Part shown: positions 13,489 through 37,145 of the stretch, piece by piece
Layout: each line of letters starts with the position of its first letter
Numbering within the stretch: the stretch's first letter is position 1
Origin: Cacajao melanocephalus
Lineage: Eukaryota; Chordata; Mammalia; Primates; Pitheciidae
Length of the DNA: 64,000 bases
Assembly (NCBI GenBank): GCA_963573385.1
Contig: CAUYLG010075506.1
Location: 155,107 to 219,106, forward strand
Reading direction: 5' to 3'
Translations under genes and position numbers: made by a program
The notes under the pieces: generated by a model
Told to the model about the DNA's origin: nothing
Databases searched by the model: none
The model's input: only the letters and a program-made list of their open reading frames with translations

Positions 13489-14639
13489 TGTAGGGTCCAG
13501 CCCTACAGGGACATGGGGTGTCCCCTATCGCTGTGCTGAGGTGTTGGATCCGAGAAATAAAGAGGCAAAAACAGAAGGACAGAGAAAGCACAGCTGGGCT
13601 TCGGGCGAGGGGGCCACGCCACTTACAAGCGCAGACAGGCGAGGCCCTGAATGTCCGGGATCGTCTGTATTTATTGGGTATAGGTGAGGGGGCAGAGTAG
13701 TGAATGAGGTCAACTTAAGGATAGTGATAGGGTCAAGATAATCACATGAGCAATAAACAAGGGGTCCACCCCCATTAGGTCACCTAGGCTAGGAGGTGGG
13801 CCGTGCACAGTGAAGAGGGTGCAGTGTGTAATATCTCTTATCTAGGGGCAGGCTACTTCTAAGGAATTCTATAGGAGGATGCTTTGAGTCAGCACAGTAG
13901 CTGAAGAGCTGACAGGGTCCACAGCCACCTGCTGGCAGCTTCCAGTGATTTCTATAGGAGGATGCTTTGAGTCAGTACATAGCAGCAGGGCTGACAAGAT
14001 ATACAGCCACCTAGGCGTGATTATACCAGAGGGGTTTAAAGCCCAGGGACGCTCGAGGGCTTGCCAACCTGAGGCCAGCTTTCCACAAGAACTGGACGCA
14101 AGGTACTGCAACTCCTTTTCAGGAGGAGTGACTCTTGCTCCAAGCCTGCCATACAGCGGGTATCTTTACGACACCGAACGCTGCTGCCTGGGCCAGCCTG
14201 CTATGTAACGCACGCCCTTTCAGGCAGAGGCACAACCGCCTGAGCTGTAGATTCTTGTCCTGGTATAACTCTTTTTCCCTTAAATCATGCTCCACACCAT
14301 GTCTGCTCTAGACATTCCTCCGACTATAAGCAAGATATGATTATAGATGTATAGCTGCTTATTCCTTAATTCATGCTCTGTATCGTGTCTGCTCTAGGCA
14401 TTCCTCTATGAACTAAGACATAATTTTAAATATACATAATATGGAAATAACTGAGTAGTGAGATATTCTTCAGACACTAACTGTTCCGACTATAAACTAA
14501 TACATGATTATATATAAAGGATCATATAAAGGAAATAGCTGACTAGTAACACTATAAACTAAGATATGCTTCAGGCACTAACTGTGCCGGGGATCTGCTT
14601 AGCTCTCCTTCCTCGGTGCCCAGATGGGGGTTGTCCACA
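13489..14639 (-). mobile_element. Class II (HERV-K-like) solo LTR, minus, with 6-bp TSD
   Basis: A 1151-bp element with TG...CA ends. It is flanked by a perfect 6-bp duplication CACATG at 13483-13488 and 14640-14645, the length typical of HERV-K-group insertions. Read on the minus strand it starts TGTGGACAACC and ends GGGCTGGACCCTACA. An AATAAA (+ strand 13670-13675) lies about 180 nt before its 3' end, in the expected R region. The U3 side carries internal duplications: about 83 bp (units from 13867 and 13950) and about 87 bp (units near 14278 and 14365). There is no internal viral sequence on either side, so this is a recombined solo LTR. I cannot name the subfamily. Confidence 0.85.
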
Positions 14640-14936
14640 CACATGCTGCATCCCTGAACAACTGTGCCTGTGCACGCCCATGCCCCATGGTCCCACCCTA
14701 GCTTGAGACCGGAAGAGCCAGGAAGGCAATCCTGTGGCCAAGACTTGCCAATAGCCACCCTGGCGATGCCACTAAGACCACACCCCACACTTCACTGGAT
14801 TTCTCTTTCCCTTTTCAGGTTGGCAGCACCAGAAGATGCATTTTCCAGGAAGGCTGCCAAGAGAGGAGAAAAATGGCTTCGAAGTCATTCAAAGCAGCAG
14901 AGTCCATGCTTCTAAAACCGGCGAAAAGACAAATCA

Positions 14937-15227
14937 GGCCAGGCTCAGTAGCTCATGCCTATAATGCAGTACTTTGGAGGCTGAGGCGGGTGTATCACTT
15001 GAGGTCAGGAGTTCAAGACCAGCCTGGCCAACATGGTGAAACCCTGTCTTTACTAAAAATACAAATATTAGCCGGGTGTGGTGGCACACACCTGTAATCC
15101 CAGCTACTTGGGAGGCCAAGGCAGGAGAATCGCTTGAACCCAGGAGGTGAAGGTTGAGTGAGCTGAGATCACATCACTGCACTCCAGCCTGGGTGACAGA
15201 GTGAGATTCTGTCTGAAAAAAAAAAAA
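14937..15227 (+). mobile_element. Full-length Alu, plus
   Basis: Starts GGCCAGGCTCAGTAGC, has both monomers with a middle A-rich linker, and ends in a 12-A tail. A copy of moderate age. Confidence 0.93.
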
Positions 15228-15548
15228 TCGAAAACAGCAGGCAGGAGAATCGCAGTATGCCTTTGCCGCATTGGTGTCCAAGTGCATTCTGAACCACAAA
15301 GATGAGTGAGTCCAGATTGAGCCAAAGTCCATGCCAAGATAGCTGGCCCTTCATGGAGAGACATCCTGCTATCCCAAAAGAATTGTAAATTTGTGTCTGT
15401 GAATTCCCTGTCCACCAGCTTCTGCTATCCAACATGACACCGGTACCATGGGGCAAAATCGGTGCTCAGTGAAGCAGCTTGGGGCGAGGAAGTCCCCCAA
15501 CAGCTGAGCCCTGGGAGTAAAGGCTTGTGCAGGGGTCTCAGGGAGGCC

Positions 15549-16030
15549 CGTGTATGAGTGTCCTGTGGCTGCTCTCAACAACAGAAACTTCCCTCACAGT
15601 TCTGAAAGCCAGAAGTCCAAAATCAAGGCCTTCAGGGGACACTCTGTTCCAGGGCCTCCTCTTAACTTTGGGCGTTGCCAGCGTCCTCAGAGTTCCTTGG
15701 CTGTAGATGCCTCGCTCCAACCTCTGTCTCTCTCGTCGTGTGGCTTTTCTCCCGCGTCTGTGTCTCCCTGTGCGTGTCTGTCTGTGTTTCTCCTCCTCTT
15801 TTTTTCCATAGCTGAATTAAGAAGCTTCATTCTCACCCACAGCACAATTCAATGCATGCAGGAGGCTCTGGTAGGCTCCAGAAGCTGTTTCCGGCTTGCA
15901 ATTCTGTCACCTCAGAGTCCTTTCTTTCTGGAGGTTCAGATGAGAAAATAGATGCTCTTAAATGCTTACAGTGACACCTATAGTGTCCCCTGGACTTCCA
16001 GAGGTGAACACAAAGCACATGATCCTATCT
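15549..16030 (-). mobile_element. MLT1-type MaLR LTR, minus
   Basis: Antisense MLT1 landmarks appear in order: 'caacaacagaaacttcc', 'gttctgaaagccagaagtcc', 'ccttggctgtagatgcc', then a T-rich region and 'gagtcctttc'. Diverged, and the family assignment is from memory. Confidence 0.65.
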
Positions 16031-16127
16031 AGAATCAGTGGGCACTAATTTTCTCCACCACAACGATTACCTGTTATTCCAAGCAACTACTATGTTCCCT
16101 ATTGGTTTTACATTTTAACATTCCAGA

Positions 16128-16366
16128 CCAGGCACGGTGGCTCACGCCTGTAATCCCAGCACTTTGGGAGGCCGAGGTGAGAGGATCGCTTGGGTCTAGG
16201 AATTTGAGACCAGCCTGGGCAACATAGCAAGGCCTCATCTCTAATAAAAATAAAAAATGAAATTAGCCAGGCATGGTGGTACACACCTGTAGTCCCAGCT
16301 ACTCAGGAGGCTTAGGTGTGAGAATCGAATGAGCCCAGGAAATCGAGGCTGTGGTAAGCCATGATT
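16128..16366 (+). mobile_element. 3'-truncated Alu, plus
   Basis: Good Alu sequence from the 5' end ('ccaggcacggtggctcacgcc') into the second monomer, stopping at 'gtaagccatgattgcaaaag', where a purine microsatellite replaces the rest. Confidence 0.9.
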
Positions 16367-16545
16367 GCAAAAGAAAGAAAAGAAAAAAAGAAAGGAGAGC
16401 GAGAGAGGGAAGGAGGAAGGAAGTAAGGGAGGGAGGGAGGGAAGGAAGGAAGGAAGGAAGGAACGGAACGGAGGGAGGAAGGAAAGGAGGGAGGAAAGAA
16501 AGGAGGAAGGAAGGAAAAAGAAAAGAAATGGAAAAGAAAGGAAAC
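16367..16545 (+). repeat. Purine microsatellite (GGAA/GAAA) grown from an Alu
   Basis: About 180 bases of almost pure A/G with GGAAGGAA and GGGAGGGA blocks, continuing directly from the preceding Alu. A+G-only open frames here are artefacts. Confidence 0.93.
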
Positions 16546-16589
16546 ACATTTAGTATTCCGACAAACAAGAGTGGGTTCTGGAATTAGAC

Positions 16590-16830
16590 CACTTGGCTGT
16601 GAAGGCTGGCCCTACCACCCATGTGATCTTGGGATCTTGGGCTAATTGATTTATGCCTTTCCCTGCCTCCGTTACCTCATGTATAATAACAATACCTGCC
16701 TTGTGGGGCTGTGAGCATCAAATGTATTAGTTGATACAAGTAGAAGAGACTTAGAACAGTGCCTGGCAACACGTGCGAGCTACTCAGTAAGTGCAAGTTA
16801 CTGTTTCCCCATTTCATTGCTGAAGCGCCT
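16590..16830 (+). mobile_element. MIR SINE, plus
   Basis: Typical MIR pieces: 'cctccgttacctcatgtat', 'aataacaatacctgccttg', 'ggctgtgagcatcaaatg' and 'agtgcctggcaacacg'. Old and diverged. Confidence 0.75.
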
Positions 16831-16952
16831 GAGTGAGAGTCAGGGGCTCAGGAGTCTGTGAACAAGACAAGGTTGGCATAGATGACAGACAGCCCCTTAA
16901 CATCACCAACTTCTTCTTCATCATCAATATCATCTGTCATAGGGATAGTGAG

Positions 16953-17181
16953 GTAGCACTTGGGAGGCCGAGGTAGGCAGATGGCTTGAGCCCAGGAGTT
17001 TCAGGCCAGCCTGGGCAACAGAGTGAGATCCCCTCTCCATTAAAAAAAAAAAAATACAAAAATTAGCCAGCTTTAGTGGTGCACACCTGTAGTCCCAGCT
17101 ACCTGGGAGGCTGAGGCTGGAGAATCACTTGAGCCCAGGCAAGGCTGCAGCAGCAAGACCTTGTTTCAAAAAACAAAAACA
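16953..17181 (+). mobile_element. 5'-truncated Alu, plus
   Basis: Begins inside the first monomer at 'agcacttgggaggccgagg', has a long A-rich linker, and has a shortened second monomer with an A-rich tail. Confidence 0.85.
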
Positions 17182-17468
17182 GGTGGGGCGCGGTGGCTCA
17201 CACCTGTAATCCCAGCACTTTGGGAGGCTGGGGTGAGGTCAGGAGTTCAAGACCAGCCTGGCCAACATAGTAAAACCCCGTCTCAACTAAAAATACAAAA
17301 ATCAGCCGGACATGGTGGTGCACGCTTGTAATCTCAGCTACTCGTGTGGCTCAAGCAGGAGAATCACTTGAACCCAGGAGGCAGAGGTTGCGGTGAGCCG
17401 AGATTGCACCACTGTACTCCAGCCTGGGTGACACAGCGAGACTCTATCGCAAAAAAAAAAAAAAAAAA
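17182..17468 (+). mobile_element. Alu, plus
   Basis: Starts at 'ggtggggcgcggtggctc' directly after the tail of the preceding Alu and ends in an 18-A tail. Missing part of the first monomer after 'ggaggctggggtgaggtc'. Confidence 0.92.
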
Positions 17469-17564
17469 TCAAAAAATGAAAAACAAAAAAACCCAGCATG
17501 TTCTGGATTGCACAGCTGGTGGAATTTAACCATGTTCATCTCATTATAATTATAAAATCATTTT

Positions 17565-17873
<309 letters not shown>

Positions 17874-17941
17874 TTAATTTTAAATTTAAAACCTGCTGGT
17901 GTGAAATCTTGTGGTCTTAGAGAAAATATTTTCTTTTACAA

Positions 17942-18230
17942 TTTTTTTGGGGGTGGGGGAATGGAGTCCTGCTCTGTCACCCAGGCTGAAGTACAGTGGC
18001 TCGATCTCGGCTCACTGCAACCTCCGCCTCCCAGGTTCAAGCGATTCTCGTTCCTCACCCTCCCAAGGAGCTGGGATTACAAACATGCACCACCACACCC
18101 AGCTGATTTTTGTATTTTTAGTAGAGACAGGGTTTCGCTATGTTGGCCAGGCTAGTCTTGAACTCCTAACCTCAAGTGATCCCCTGCCTCGGCTTCCCAA
18201 AGTGCTGGGATTACAGGCGTGAGCCACCAC
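17942..18230 (-). mobile_element. Full-length Alu, minus
   Basis: Poly-T start, 'gctctgtcacccaggctga', both monomers, and the end at 'gtgagccaccac'. It sits inside or at the edge of the minus-strand L1. Confidence 0.92.
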
Positions 18231-18848
18231 CTTGTAACTGTATATATTTATAGTGGTACAATTTGATGTTTCCACTAATATTATGTTGCATAATGATACA
18301 ACGAGGTAGTGTATCCATTGCCTCATGCATGTATCACCTCTTTGTGGTGAGAATATTTACAAGCTTCTCTTCTGGCTATTTTGTAACATACAATATGTTA
18401 CTGTTAACGCTATATCACACACGGGGAAACTATTTCTGCTACCAATTGTAATTTTGTATCCATCGACCACCCTGTCTCCAACTCCTCCTCTCCCTCCCCT
18501 TCCAGTCTGGTAACCACTGTTCTACTCTCAACTTCTGTGATGCCGAAGTTTTTAAAAACTCCAAGAGTGAAGTCATGTAGTATTTTTCTTTTTGTGCCTG
18601 GCTTATTTCACTTAATGTAATGTCCTCCAGATTCATCCATGTTGCAAATGGCAGGATTGCCTTCTCTTTTATGTCTGAATAGGATTCCGCATTTCTTTCT
18701 CCATTCATCTGTTGTTGGACACTTAGGTTGCTTCTGTATCTCAGCTATTGTGAACAGTGCTGCAATAAACATAGGAGTGCATTTGTCTCTTCCACATGCT
18801 CATTTCATTTCCTTTGGATACATACCCAATTGTGGGAGTACTGGATGA

Positions 18849-19161
<313 letters not shown>

Positions 19162-19300
19162 GTTTTTTTGTTTGTTTTTGTTTGTTTGTTTGTTTTAATA
19201 CCAGGTCTTCCTATGTTGCCCAAGCAGGTCTTGAACTCCTGAGCTGAAGTAATCCTCCCACTTCCACTTCCCAAAGTGCTGGGATGACAATCCTGAGACA
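19162..19300 (-). mobile_element. Truncated Alu monomer with (GTTT)n head, minus
   Basis: A GTTT microsatellite (19165-19195) followed by 'cctatgttgcccaagcagg', 'cttgaactcctgagctg' and 'cccaaagtgctgggatgac', the 3' monomer of an old Alu. Confidence 0.8.
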
Positions 19301-19696
19301 ATGACCCCTGTCTATTTTTAAAACGTTTGATGAACCTCCATACTGTTTTCCATAGTGGCTACACTAGTTTCCAATCCCACCAATAGTGTGTGCATGTCCC
19401 GTTTTCTGCACATACTCACCAAAGCTTGTTTTCCTTTGTTTGATAGTAGCCATTCTAATTGGATGAGGTGATATCCTCAATGTGGTTTTGATTTGCAATT
19501 TCCCTGATTACTGATGTTGAGCAATTTTTTTCGTATACCTGTTGGCCATTTGTGTGTCTTCTTTCGAGAGACGTCTACTTAGGTCTTTTGGCCATTTTTA
19601 AATTGGGTTGTTATTCTGCTGTTGTCTAAATTCCTTATATATTCTGGATATTAACCCCTTGTCAGACGTGGAGATTGTGAATATTTTCACCCATTT

Positions 19697-19996
19697 TTAT
19701 TTTTATTTTTTTTAAGACTGAGTCTCGCTCTTGTTGCCCAGGCTAGAGTGAAGTGGTATGATCTTGGCTCACTGCAACCTCCGCCTCCTGGGTTCAGGCG
19801 ATTCTCCTGCCTCAGCCTCCCAAGTAGCTGGGATTACAGGCACCCACCACCACACCCAGCTAATTTTTGTATTTTTAGTACAGACACGGTTTTGCCATGT
19901 TGGCCACGCTGGTCTTGAACTCCTGACCTCAGGTGATCCGCCTGCCTCAGCCTCCCAAAGTGCTGAGATTACAGGCATGAGCCAGTACCCCCAGCC
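19697..19996 (-). mobile_element. Full-length Alu in L1, minus
   Basis: T-rich start, 'agtctcgctcttgttgccc', both monomers, ending 'cccccagcc'. Confidence 0.94.
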
Positions 19997-20139
19997 AATT
20001 TCCTCCCATTCTTAGGTTGTCTCTTCACTCTGTTGTTTCATTTGCTGTGAAAAAGGCTTTTTAGTTTGATGCAATCCCAGTTGTCTATTTTTGCTTTTGC
20101 TGCCTGAGATTTTAAGGTCCTAGTTTAAAAATCCCTTAA

Positions 20140-20456
20140 GCTGGGCGCGGTGGCTCATGCCTGCAATCTCAGCACTTTGGGAGGCCAAGGCGGGCAGATC
20201 ACGAGGTCAGGAGATCAAGAACATCCTGGCCAACATGGTGAAACCCCATCTCTACTATAAAAACAAAAAAAGTTAGCTGGGTGTGGTGGCATGTGCCTAT
20301 AATCCGAGCTACTCGGGAGGCTGAGGCAGGAGAATCGCTTGAAACGGAGTTGGAGGTTGCAGAGAGCTGAGATCGCGCCAGTGCACTCCAGCCTGACGAC
20401 AGAGCTAGACTCCATCTCAAAAAAAAAAAAAAAACAAACAAAAACAAACAAAAAAC
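20140..20456 (+). mobile_element. Full-length Alu in L1, plus
   Basis: Starts GCTGGGCGCGGTGGCTC and ends in an A tail that has grown into (CAAA)n. It is inverted relative to the Alu 144 bp upstream. Confidence 0.94.
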
Positions 20457-20937
20457 CCTTACCCAGTCCAACATCATGAAGCATCTCCCCTGTGTTTTCT
20501 TCCAGTAGTTTCCTAGTTTCAGGTTTTGCATTTAAGTCTTTATTTCATCTTGAGTTGATGTCTGTGTATGGTGGGAGGGAGGGGTCTAGTCTCATCCTTC
20601 TGCATGTGGATATCCCATTTCCCCAGCACCATTTCTTAATGAGACTGTCCTGTGCTCACTGTGTCTTCCTGGCACCTTTGTGGGAAATCATTTGGCTGTG
20701 GGTGCGTGCATGTTTGTTTCTGGGCTTTCTCTTCCGTTCCATTGGTCTATGCACCTGTTTTGATTACTGTAGTGGTTGTGGTATATTTTGAAGTCAGGTA
20801 GTGTGATGCCTCCAGATGGCTTTGACTATTTGTGGTTCCATGTGAACTTCAGGACGATTTTTCTATTTATGAAAAATGTCACGGCAATTTGGATAGGGCC
20901 TGTATTAAATCTGTACAATGCTTTGGGTAGCAGGGCC

Positions 20938-21234
<297 letters not shown>

Positions 21235-21280
21235 ATCAGGGCCATTTTTACCATATTAATTCTTCTGAGCCCTTTTCACT

Positions 21281-21944
21281 ACCACACTACACATCCACAT
21301 TTTGTTTCTCATCTCTCCGTCCACATAAGCAAGGAGTTTCACCTGGCTGCCAGAGCTTAGGCAAGGATGGGGCACACAAGAGCTGCTCAACAAATGTGGT
21401 TCTGTGACTGACTAGTCCTGAAAAGCTTACAACAGGAAAGCAGGAGCCCACACTAAGGAGAAGTTAATCATGAAAACCCACAACGAATGCCAGGTCAGCT
21501 GCGTCAAGCCTGCCCACCAGCGAGGCCTATGACATCTGCTCGGATTCTTCGCCCTGAGGACACTGAACACTCTGTAAAGTTAAGCATGCCTCTGCCCTGA
21601 CCTGCATCACCCCAGCCCCCACACCTGCAGGCACCAGAGTCCACCCCGTGTACACCCAGTCCCTGGCCCTACCTCACATGCTGAACATACGAGTCCCAGA
21701 GTGCGCCTCCTGGTCTATTTTTACCCACCCGCTTTTGAGAAGGGAATCAGAGGGGTGCCAGGGGCCACAGCTCTGAGTTTCTCCAGCCTCCCCATCCAGA
21801 CTAGCTGCCTTGACATTTAAAAATGCATTACTTTTAGTTACATTCAATCAGGTCTCGCTTTTCTGAATGCAAGGGATCCTCCGTAACCCCAGGCCTGCCA
21901 CTCTACCTGAGAGCACTCCAAGGGAAACAGAGCAAAGCCAAGGG
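21281..21944. other. Intergenic, no feature seen
   Basis: Repeat-poor sequence between the L1 and the CCNQ 3' end. I see no open frame or RNA gene that I can support. It may include unrecognised distal 3' UTR of CCNQ. Confidence 0.5.
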
Positions 21945-22388
21945 TCTGTTGATTAGTATCATATTTTATTACACAAAATAAATTTCATCCATGTTGCACA
22001 TTCATTCTCGCTATAAATCTGGTTTTAAAAAAATCCCTAGGGATTCAGTCTCATCTATTTCATGATTTTCCTTTCATTGACGTCATGCCTCTATTGTAGT
22101 CAGAGTCCTCTCAAAGGACAAAAGCACATGTGGCTGCCTCGGGTCAGCTGCACACAGTGCGCTCCCGGCCTGCCCGCTGGAGGCGCGGCTTCCATCACCA
22201 TCTGGACCGCGACTGATAGGTACTGTCAAAGCGGTAGCATGTCATCGCCTTCACCAGCCCTTCTCCAGCAGCACAACCAGTCCTCCCAGCTGGTCCTCTG
22301 GGGACCAGCCATCATGGCGACGTGGTGGCAGTGTCCCCAGGCAGCTGACCATCCTGGGCTTCTCTTTGGGCAGGCCTGGGCCAGGGCC
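21945..22388 (-). other. CCNQ: CCNQ 3' untranslated region
   Basis: From the stop codon to about 20 nt beyond the minus-strand AATAAA at 21965-21970. The exact cleavage site is inferred. No repeat is present in it. Confidence 0.75.
21965..21970 (-). other. CCNQ: CCNQ polyadenylation signal AATAAA
   Basis: TTTATT on the plus strand, about 420 nt after the CCNQ stop. It is the first canonical signal I see downstream of the stop. Confidence 0.7.
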
Positions 22389-33063
<10,675 letters not shown>

Positions 33064-33260
33064 GAGGCCCCGCGGCCCCGGCGGAAGGAAAAGCGGCCCC
33101 GGCGCGCAGAGGCCGGCAGAGCGGAGGCGGGGGGTACTCGCGGCGGGTGCGACCGCGCCACCCGGCCACGTCCCGCCCCGCCCCGCCGCTCCCCTGACCC
33201 GCCCCTCAGGGCCCGCACCCCAGGGTGAGCGCGCGCCTGCGCCACAAAGGCTGTCGGGCC

Positions 33261-33269
33261 GCATGCGCA
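33261..33269. promoter_or_regulatory. NRF1-like site
   Basis: GCATGCGCA, one strong half of the NRF1 palindrome, within a run of GCGC-rich sequence about 200 bp upstream of the CCNQ ATG. Matched by eye only. Confidence 0.45.
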
Positions 33270-33430
33270 AGCGCCGGCGCAGGCGCAGAGGCCAACACCG
33301 CCCAGCAGCCAGCGAGGGTCAACCGGTCCCTGGACGCCTCGAGCCCCGCCCCTGGGAGACGCAGGCTTCTCCCTCAGGAGCGGGACCCCGTGGAGCTGCT
33401 CTGAGTCCTGCGGGAGGGCACCTTCGGTCA

Positions 33431-34045
33431 CCCGAGCCGCAAATCCCCGCGATCAGAAGAAGATGTCTTTGGTGAAGCGTGGCTTTGGCCAGGGACAGTC
33501 GGCAGCGCCCGCCAAGCCCTGGGCAAGGGGGACGCCTGCAGGAGTTCACATGGAGGCGCCGGTGTCTGCGGTCTGAGTAGGCAGCGGCCACCGGAAAAGC
33601 TGCTAGTGTTTGCGAAGCCCGATCCACCGACACCTCAAGTAAATGTTCACAAAATTCCAAGAGGGCCTTTTCGAATGGACGCATGAAGGGTGTTTGTCTC
33701 TGGATCATCCAGTCTCCCAGGATCGGTTGGGAATCTAGCCTCTGCTTGCCTTTCCAGCCCGACACACAGTAGGAGCCTAACAAATGTTTGTTGAATGAAT
33801 GTTGAATATGAAACTCATGTATTTACCATCCCATTTTTCATTCATGCCTTCCACAAGCAGGAAATGGTGCATCAGGCTTTAGGGACATGGAACCCCAAAG
33901 GGACTCCCAAGCTAGTGACAATCACTTGAGTCATTCAGATCATTGCTACAGTGCGACCCCACAGCTGGCAGTATGGAGAGGAAAAAGTCACTGCTCCTTC
34001 CTCAGCACCCCCTGCTTCCACCACACTCCCCAAGTCCTCTCTCCA
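33431..34045. other. Upstream flank of CCNQ, MIR-like fragment
   Basis: 33740-33810 looks like a MIR 3' part ('cagtaggagcctaacaaatg' followed by TTGAATGAATG). The rest is unique, with no gene visible. Confidence 0.5.
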
Positions 34046-34049
34046 TCCC

Positions 34050-34442
34050 AGCTGGGTTAGCTTCCTGAGGCTACTGTAACAAATGACCTCAAATTGGGTA
34101 GTTAAAAACAGCAGAAACATCTCCTCTCTGGATTAGACACCTGAAATGGAGGTGACAGCAGGGCTTTGCTTTCTCTTCCAGCTTTGGTAGCCTGCGTCCA
34201 TCCTGGGCTCACGGCGTCATCACTGCAGTCTCCGCCTCCACCTGGCCTTCTCCCTGTCTTCTGTCTCTTATAAGCACACCTGTCACTGGATTAAGGCTCT
34301 CCTACATAATCCAGGAGGAGCTCATTTCAACATCCTTATCTTCATTGCATCTTGCAAAGGCCCTTTTGCTAAATAAATAAGCTCACAATCACAGGGGTTA
34401 GGACACGGACACACCTTTTGGTGGCTGCCATTCAGCCCACAA
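34050..34442 (-). mobile_element. MLT1-type MaLR LTR, minus
   Basis: 'gaggctactgtaacaaatg', 'ttgggtagttaaaaacagc', 'gtctcttataagcacacctg', 'tcactggattaaggctctcc' and 'tgccattcagcccacaat' follow antisense MLT1 order. Confidence 0.72.
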
Positions 34443-35764
34443 TACCAACCGCCAGAGCAAGCTTTCTAAAAGGCAAGGCTGAACAGGCCCTGCCCTGCCT
34501 AACACCCTCCAGGGTCCTTTCATCTTCAGGAGAAAATGTGAGGTCTCAGCCTCACATGCTGGTCCTTGTAGAGTCACCTAATCGACTGACCGGCCTCGGA
34601 TCTCACCATTTTGCCATTCATGGCAGAAGCCTTCAGCAGGTCCCTCAAAAGGTTATGGTCTCCCAGCTGAAAGTCTCTGCACATATTTTGCCTGGTGAAG
34701 GAATTACTGCTCCACTTCCATCACCCAGCTTGCTCTTGTCTGTAAGTGCACGGGTGTGCACATGTGTGTGCATATGTGTGTGTGTGGACAGACCCAGGGT
34801 CCTGCTGCTAACACCTGCCATGCCTTGAGCACTGTGTCTGTCCCCAAGCTGTGAGCAGCCCCACCCTCTCCCCAGCCCAAGGACCAGCCACAGCTAGATC
34901 CGGAAGGCTCAAATCCACGTTCCCTAAAGCAGCTATGGGCCTTGGAGGATCAGGCTGCTGCCTCTGAGCGTCCCCCTACCACCACATGTGTGCACACTAC
35001 AACACACACCCCCATGCACATGCACACATGCATTCCCCTCCCATACATACATGCACATGTACACACACACATATGCGAGCACCTCAAATCGTATGGTGCT
35101 TCCCTCAGGCCCCTGGCCTGGTGGCCCGCCTGTCCTCTAGGCACAGCCCGAACTCCTTCTCCTCTGGGCCTTATGTGCTAAGCAAGTAAAAGTCACCTGG
35201 GAATGTGAGCCGAGAGAATGACTCAATGAACACGTGAATTTTTAAAGCCCTGGGTCACAGGGCACCCTCCTGGCAGGCACCTCAGCGCAGTGGTTGATAA
35301 ATGAATAATTCACTAGCCACCAACTGAAACCAGCAAACCTTTAGGCAGCACCTCCGCTCCCACTTTCAAGGCTGTCCCCATTGTACCAAACGTGGCATCC
35401 CCCATCTCATCGACCCTGGCTCAGATGGTGAGCTCCTTGAGGGCTGAAGCCTGGTTCTCCACCCCAGGCTCAGCCAAAAGAAGAGGTACCATAAAGGTAG
35501 GGAACAGTCACCATCAGAAGCGAGATTCTGTAATATTTGCCAACGTTTCCTTAGCTAATCCTCACCATGTGCCCCTACACTGATGAGACCACAGCCTCCC
35601 CTCACAATAGCACTATTATCGAAAAGAGTGAGTGACTCATTGCAAGGAACGGGACTCAGGCTGAAGCTCCAAGGATGAGGCAGAGAAAGAGGGAAGAGGC
35701 ACTTCGGGTACAGAGGAGAGGCTGTGCACAGGCAAGGCCTGTGGTCTTCAAAAAGCAGGGGCAG
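34443..35764. other. Intergenic, CA/TG-rich patches only
   Basis: Short TG-rich (34750-34785) and CA-rich (34980-35080) stretches and a possible MIR scrap near 35410-35470. No gene supported. Confidence 0.5.
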
Positions 35765-36198
<434 letters not shown>

Positions 36199-36432
36199 TG
36201 CAGCGGCAATTTCCAAAGCACCTGCCCTGTCCTGGTCTTCATCCTGGCAGCCTCATCAAAGTCCAGGCCCACCACTTGTCCTTAGAAACTCCTCGATACC
36301 TGGGAACTTCATGCCACAGTCACCTCTCCCCCTCTCCACAGTGCTCCAGGCCAGCTCCCTGTCACCATCAGCAACATTCACAGCCTCCATCTCTGTTCTG
36401 CCTCCCCGTTCCCCACTGCCTGCCCACCCTTC

Positions 36433-36742
36433 ATCTTTATTATTATTATTATTTGAGAGAGAGTCTCACTCTGTCACCCAAGCTGGAGTACAGCGGTGCG
36501 ATCTTGGCTCACTGCAACCTCCGCCTCCCGGGTTCAAGCGATTCTCCCTCCTCAGCCTCCTGAGTAGCTGGGATTACAGGCCAGGCGTGCACCACCATGC
36601 CCGGCTAATTTTTCATATTTTTAGTAGAGACAGGGTTTCACCATGTTGGTCAGGCTGGTCTAGAACTCCTGACCTCAGGTAATTTGCCCGCCTTGGCCTC
36701 CCAAAATGCTGGAATTACAGGTGTGAGCCACCGCACCTGGTC
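36433..36742 (-). mobile_element. Full-length Alu with (TTA)n head, minus
   Basis: Starts with TTATTATTATT, then 'gagagagtctcactctgtc', both monomers. A short extra segment 'ggccaggc' sits before 'gtgcaccaccatgcccgg'. Ends 'ccaccgcacctggtc'. Confidence 0.93.
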
Positions 36743-36949
36743 AAATTATAACTTTTTGGTGAATCTACTGCCTGGTGTTATTTTCTTTTTCCGAGATTCG
36801 AGTAAACAGGAGCTCAATAGAGTAAATGTGTGCAAGCTCTGAGCGTGCACAGGATCTTGGGTGTGACCAAGTTGGACCTAAGGAGCAGTGCTGCCAGTCA
36901 GGCATGAGGGCTGGAAAATCCACCCCAGCAATAGATGTGCAGAAGACTG

Positions 36950-37145
36950 AAGTCAGATGAGTGGGTGCCAGGGTCAGGGAGGGGCACCGGGAGTGGCTGC
37001 TGATGGACACGGGGTGATAAGGTGTTCCGGAGTTAGATAGTGGCGACGGTTGCACAACTCTGTGAATACATTAAAGGCCATTGAGTTGTACACTTTAAAT
37101 GGGTGAATTTTACGGTATGTGAATTATGTCTGAATCAATCCATTA
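36950..37145 (+). mobile_element. Old L1 3' end, plus
   Basis: 'ggtgccagggtcagggagg', 'gttgcacaactctgtgaata' and 'gttgtacactttaaatggg' are L1M-type 3' end landmarks. Confidence 0.72.
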
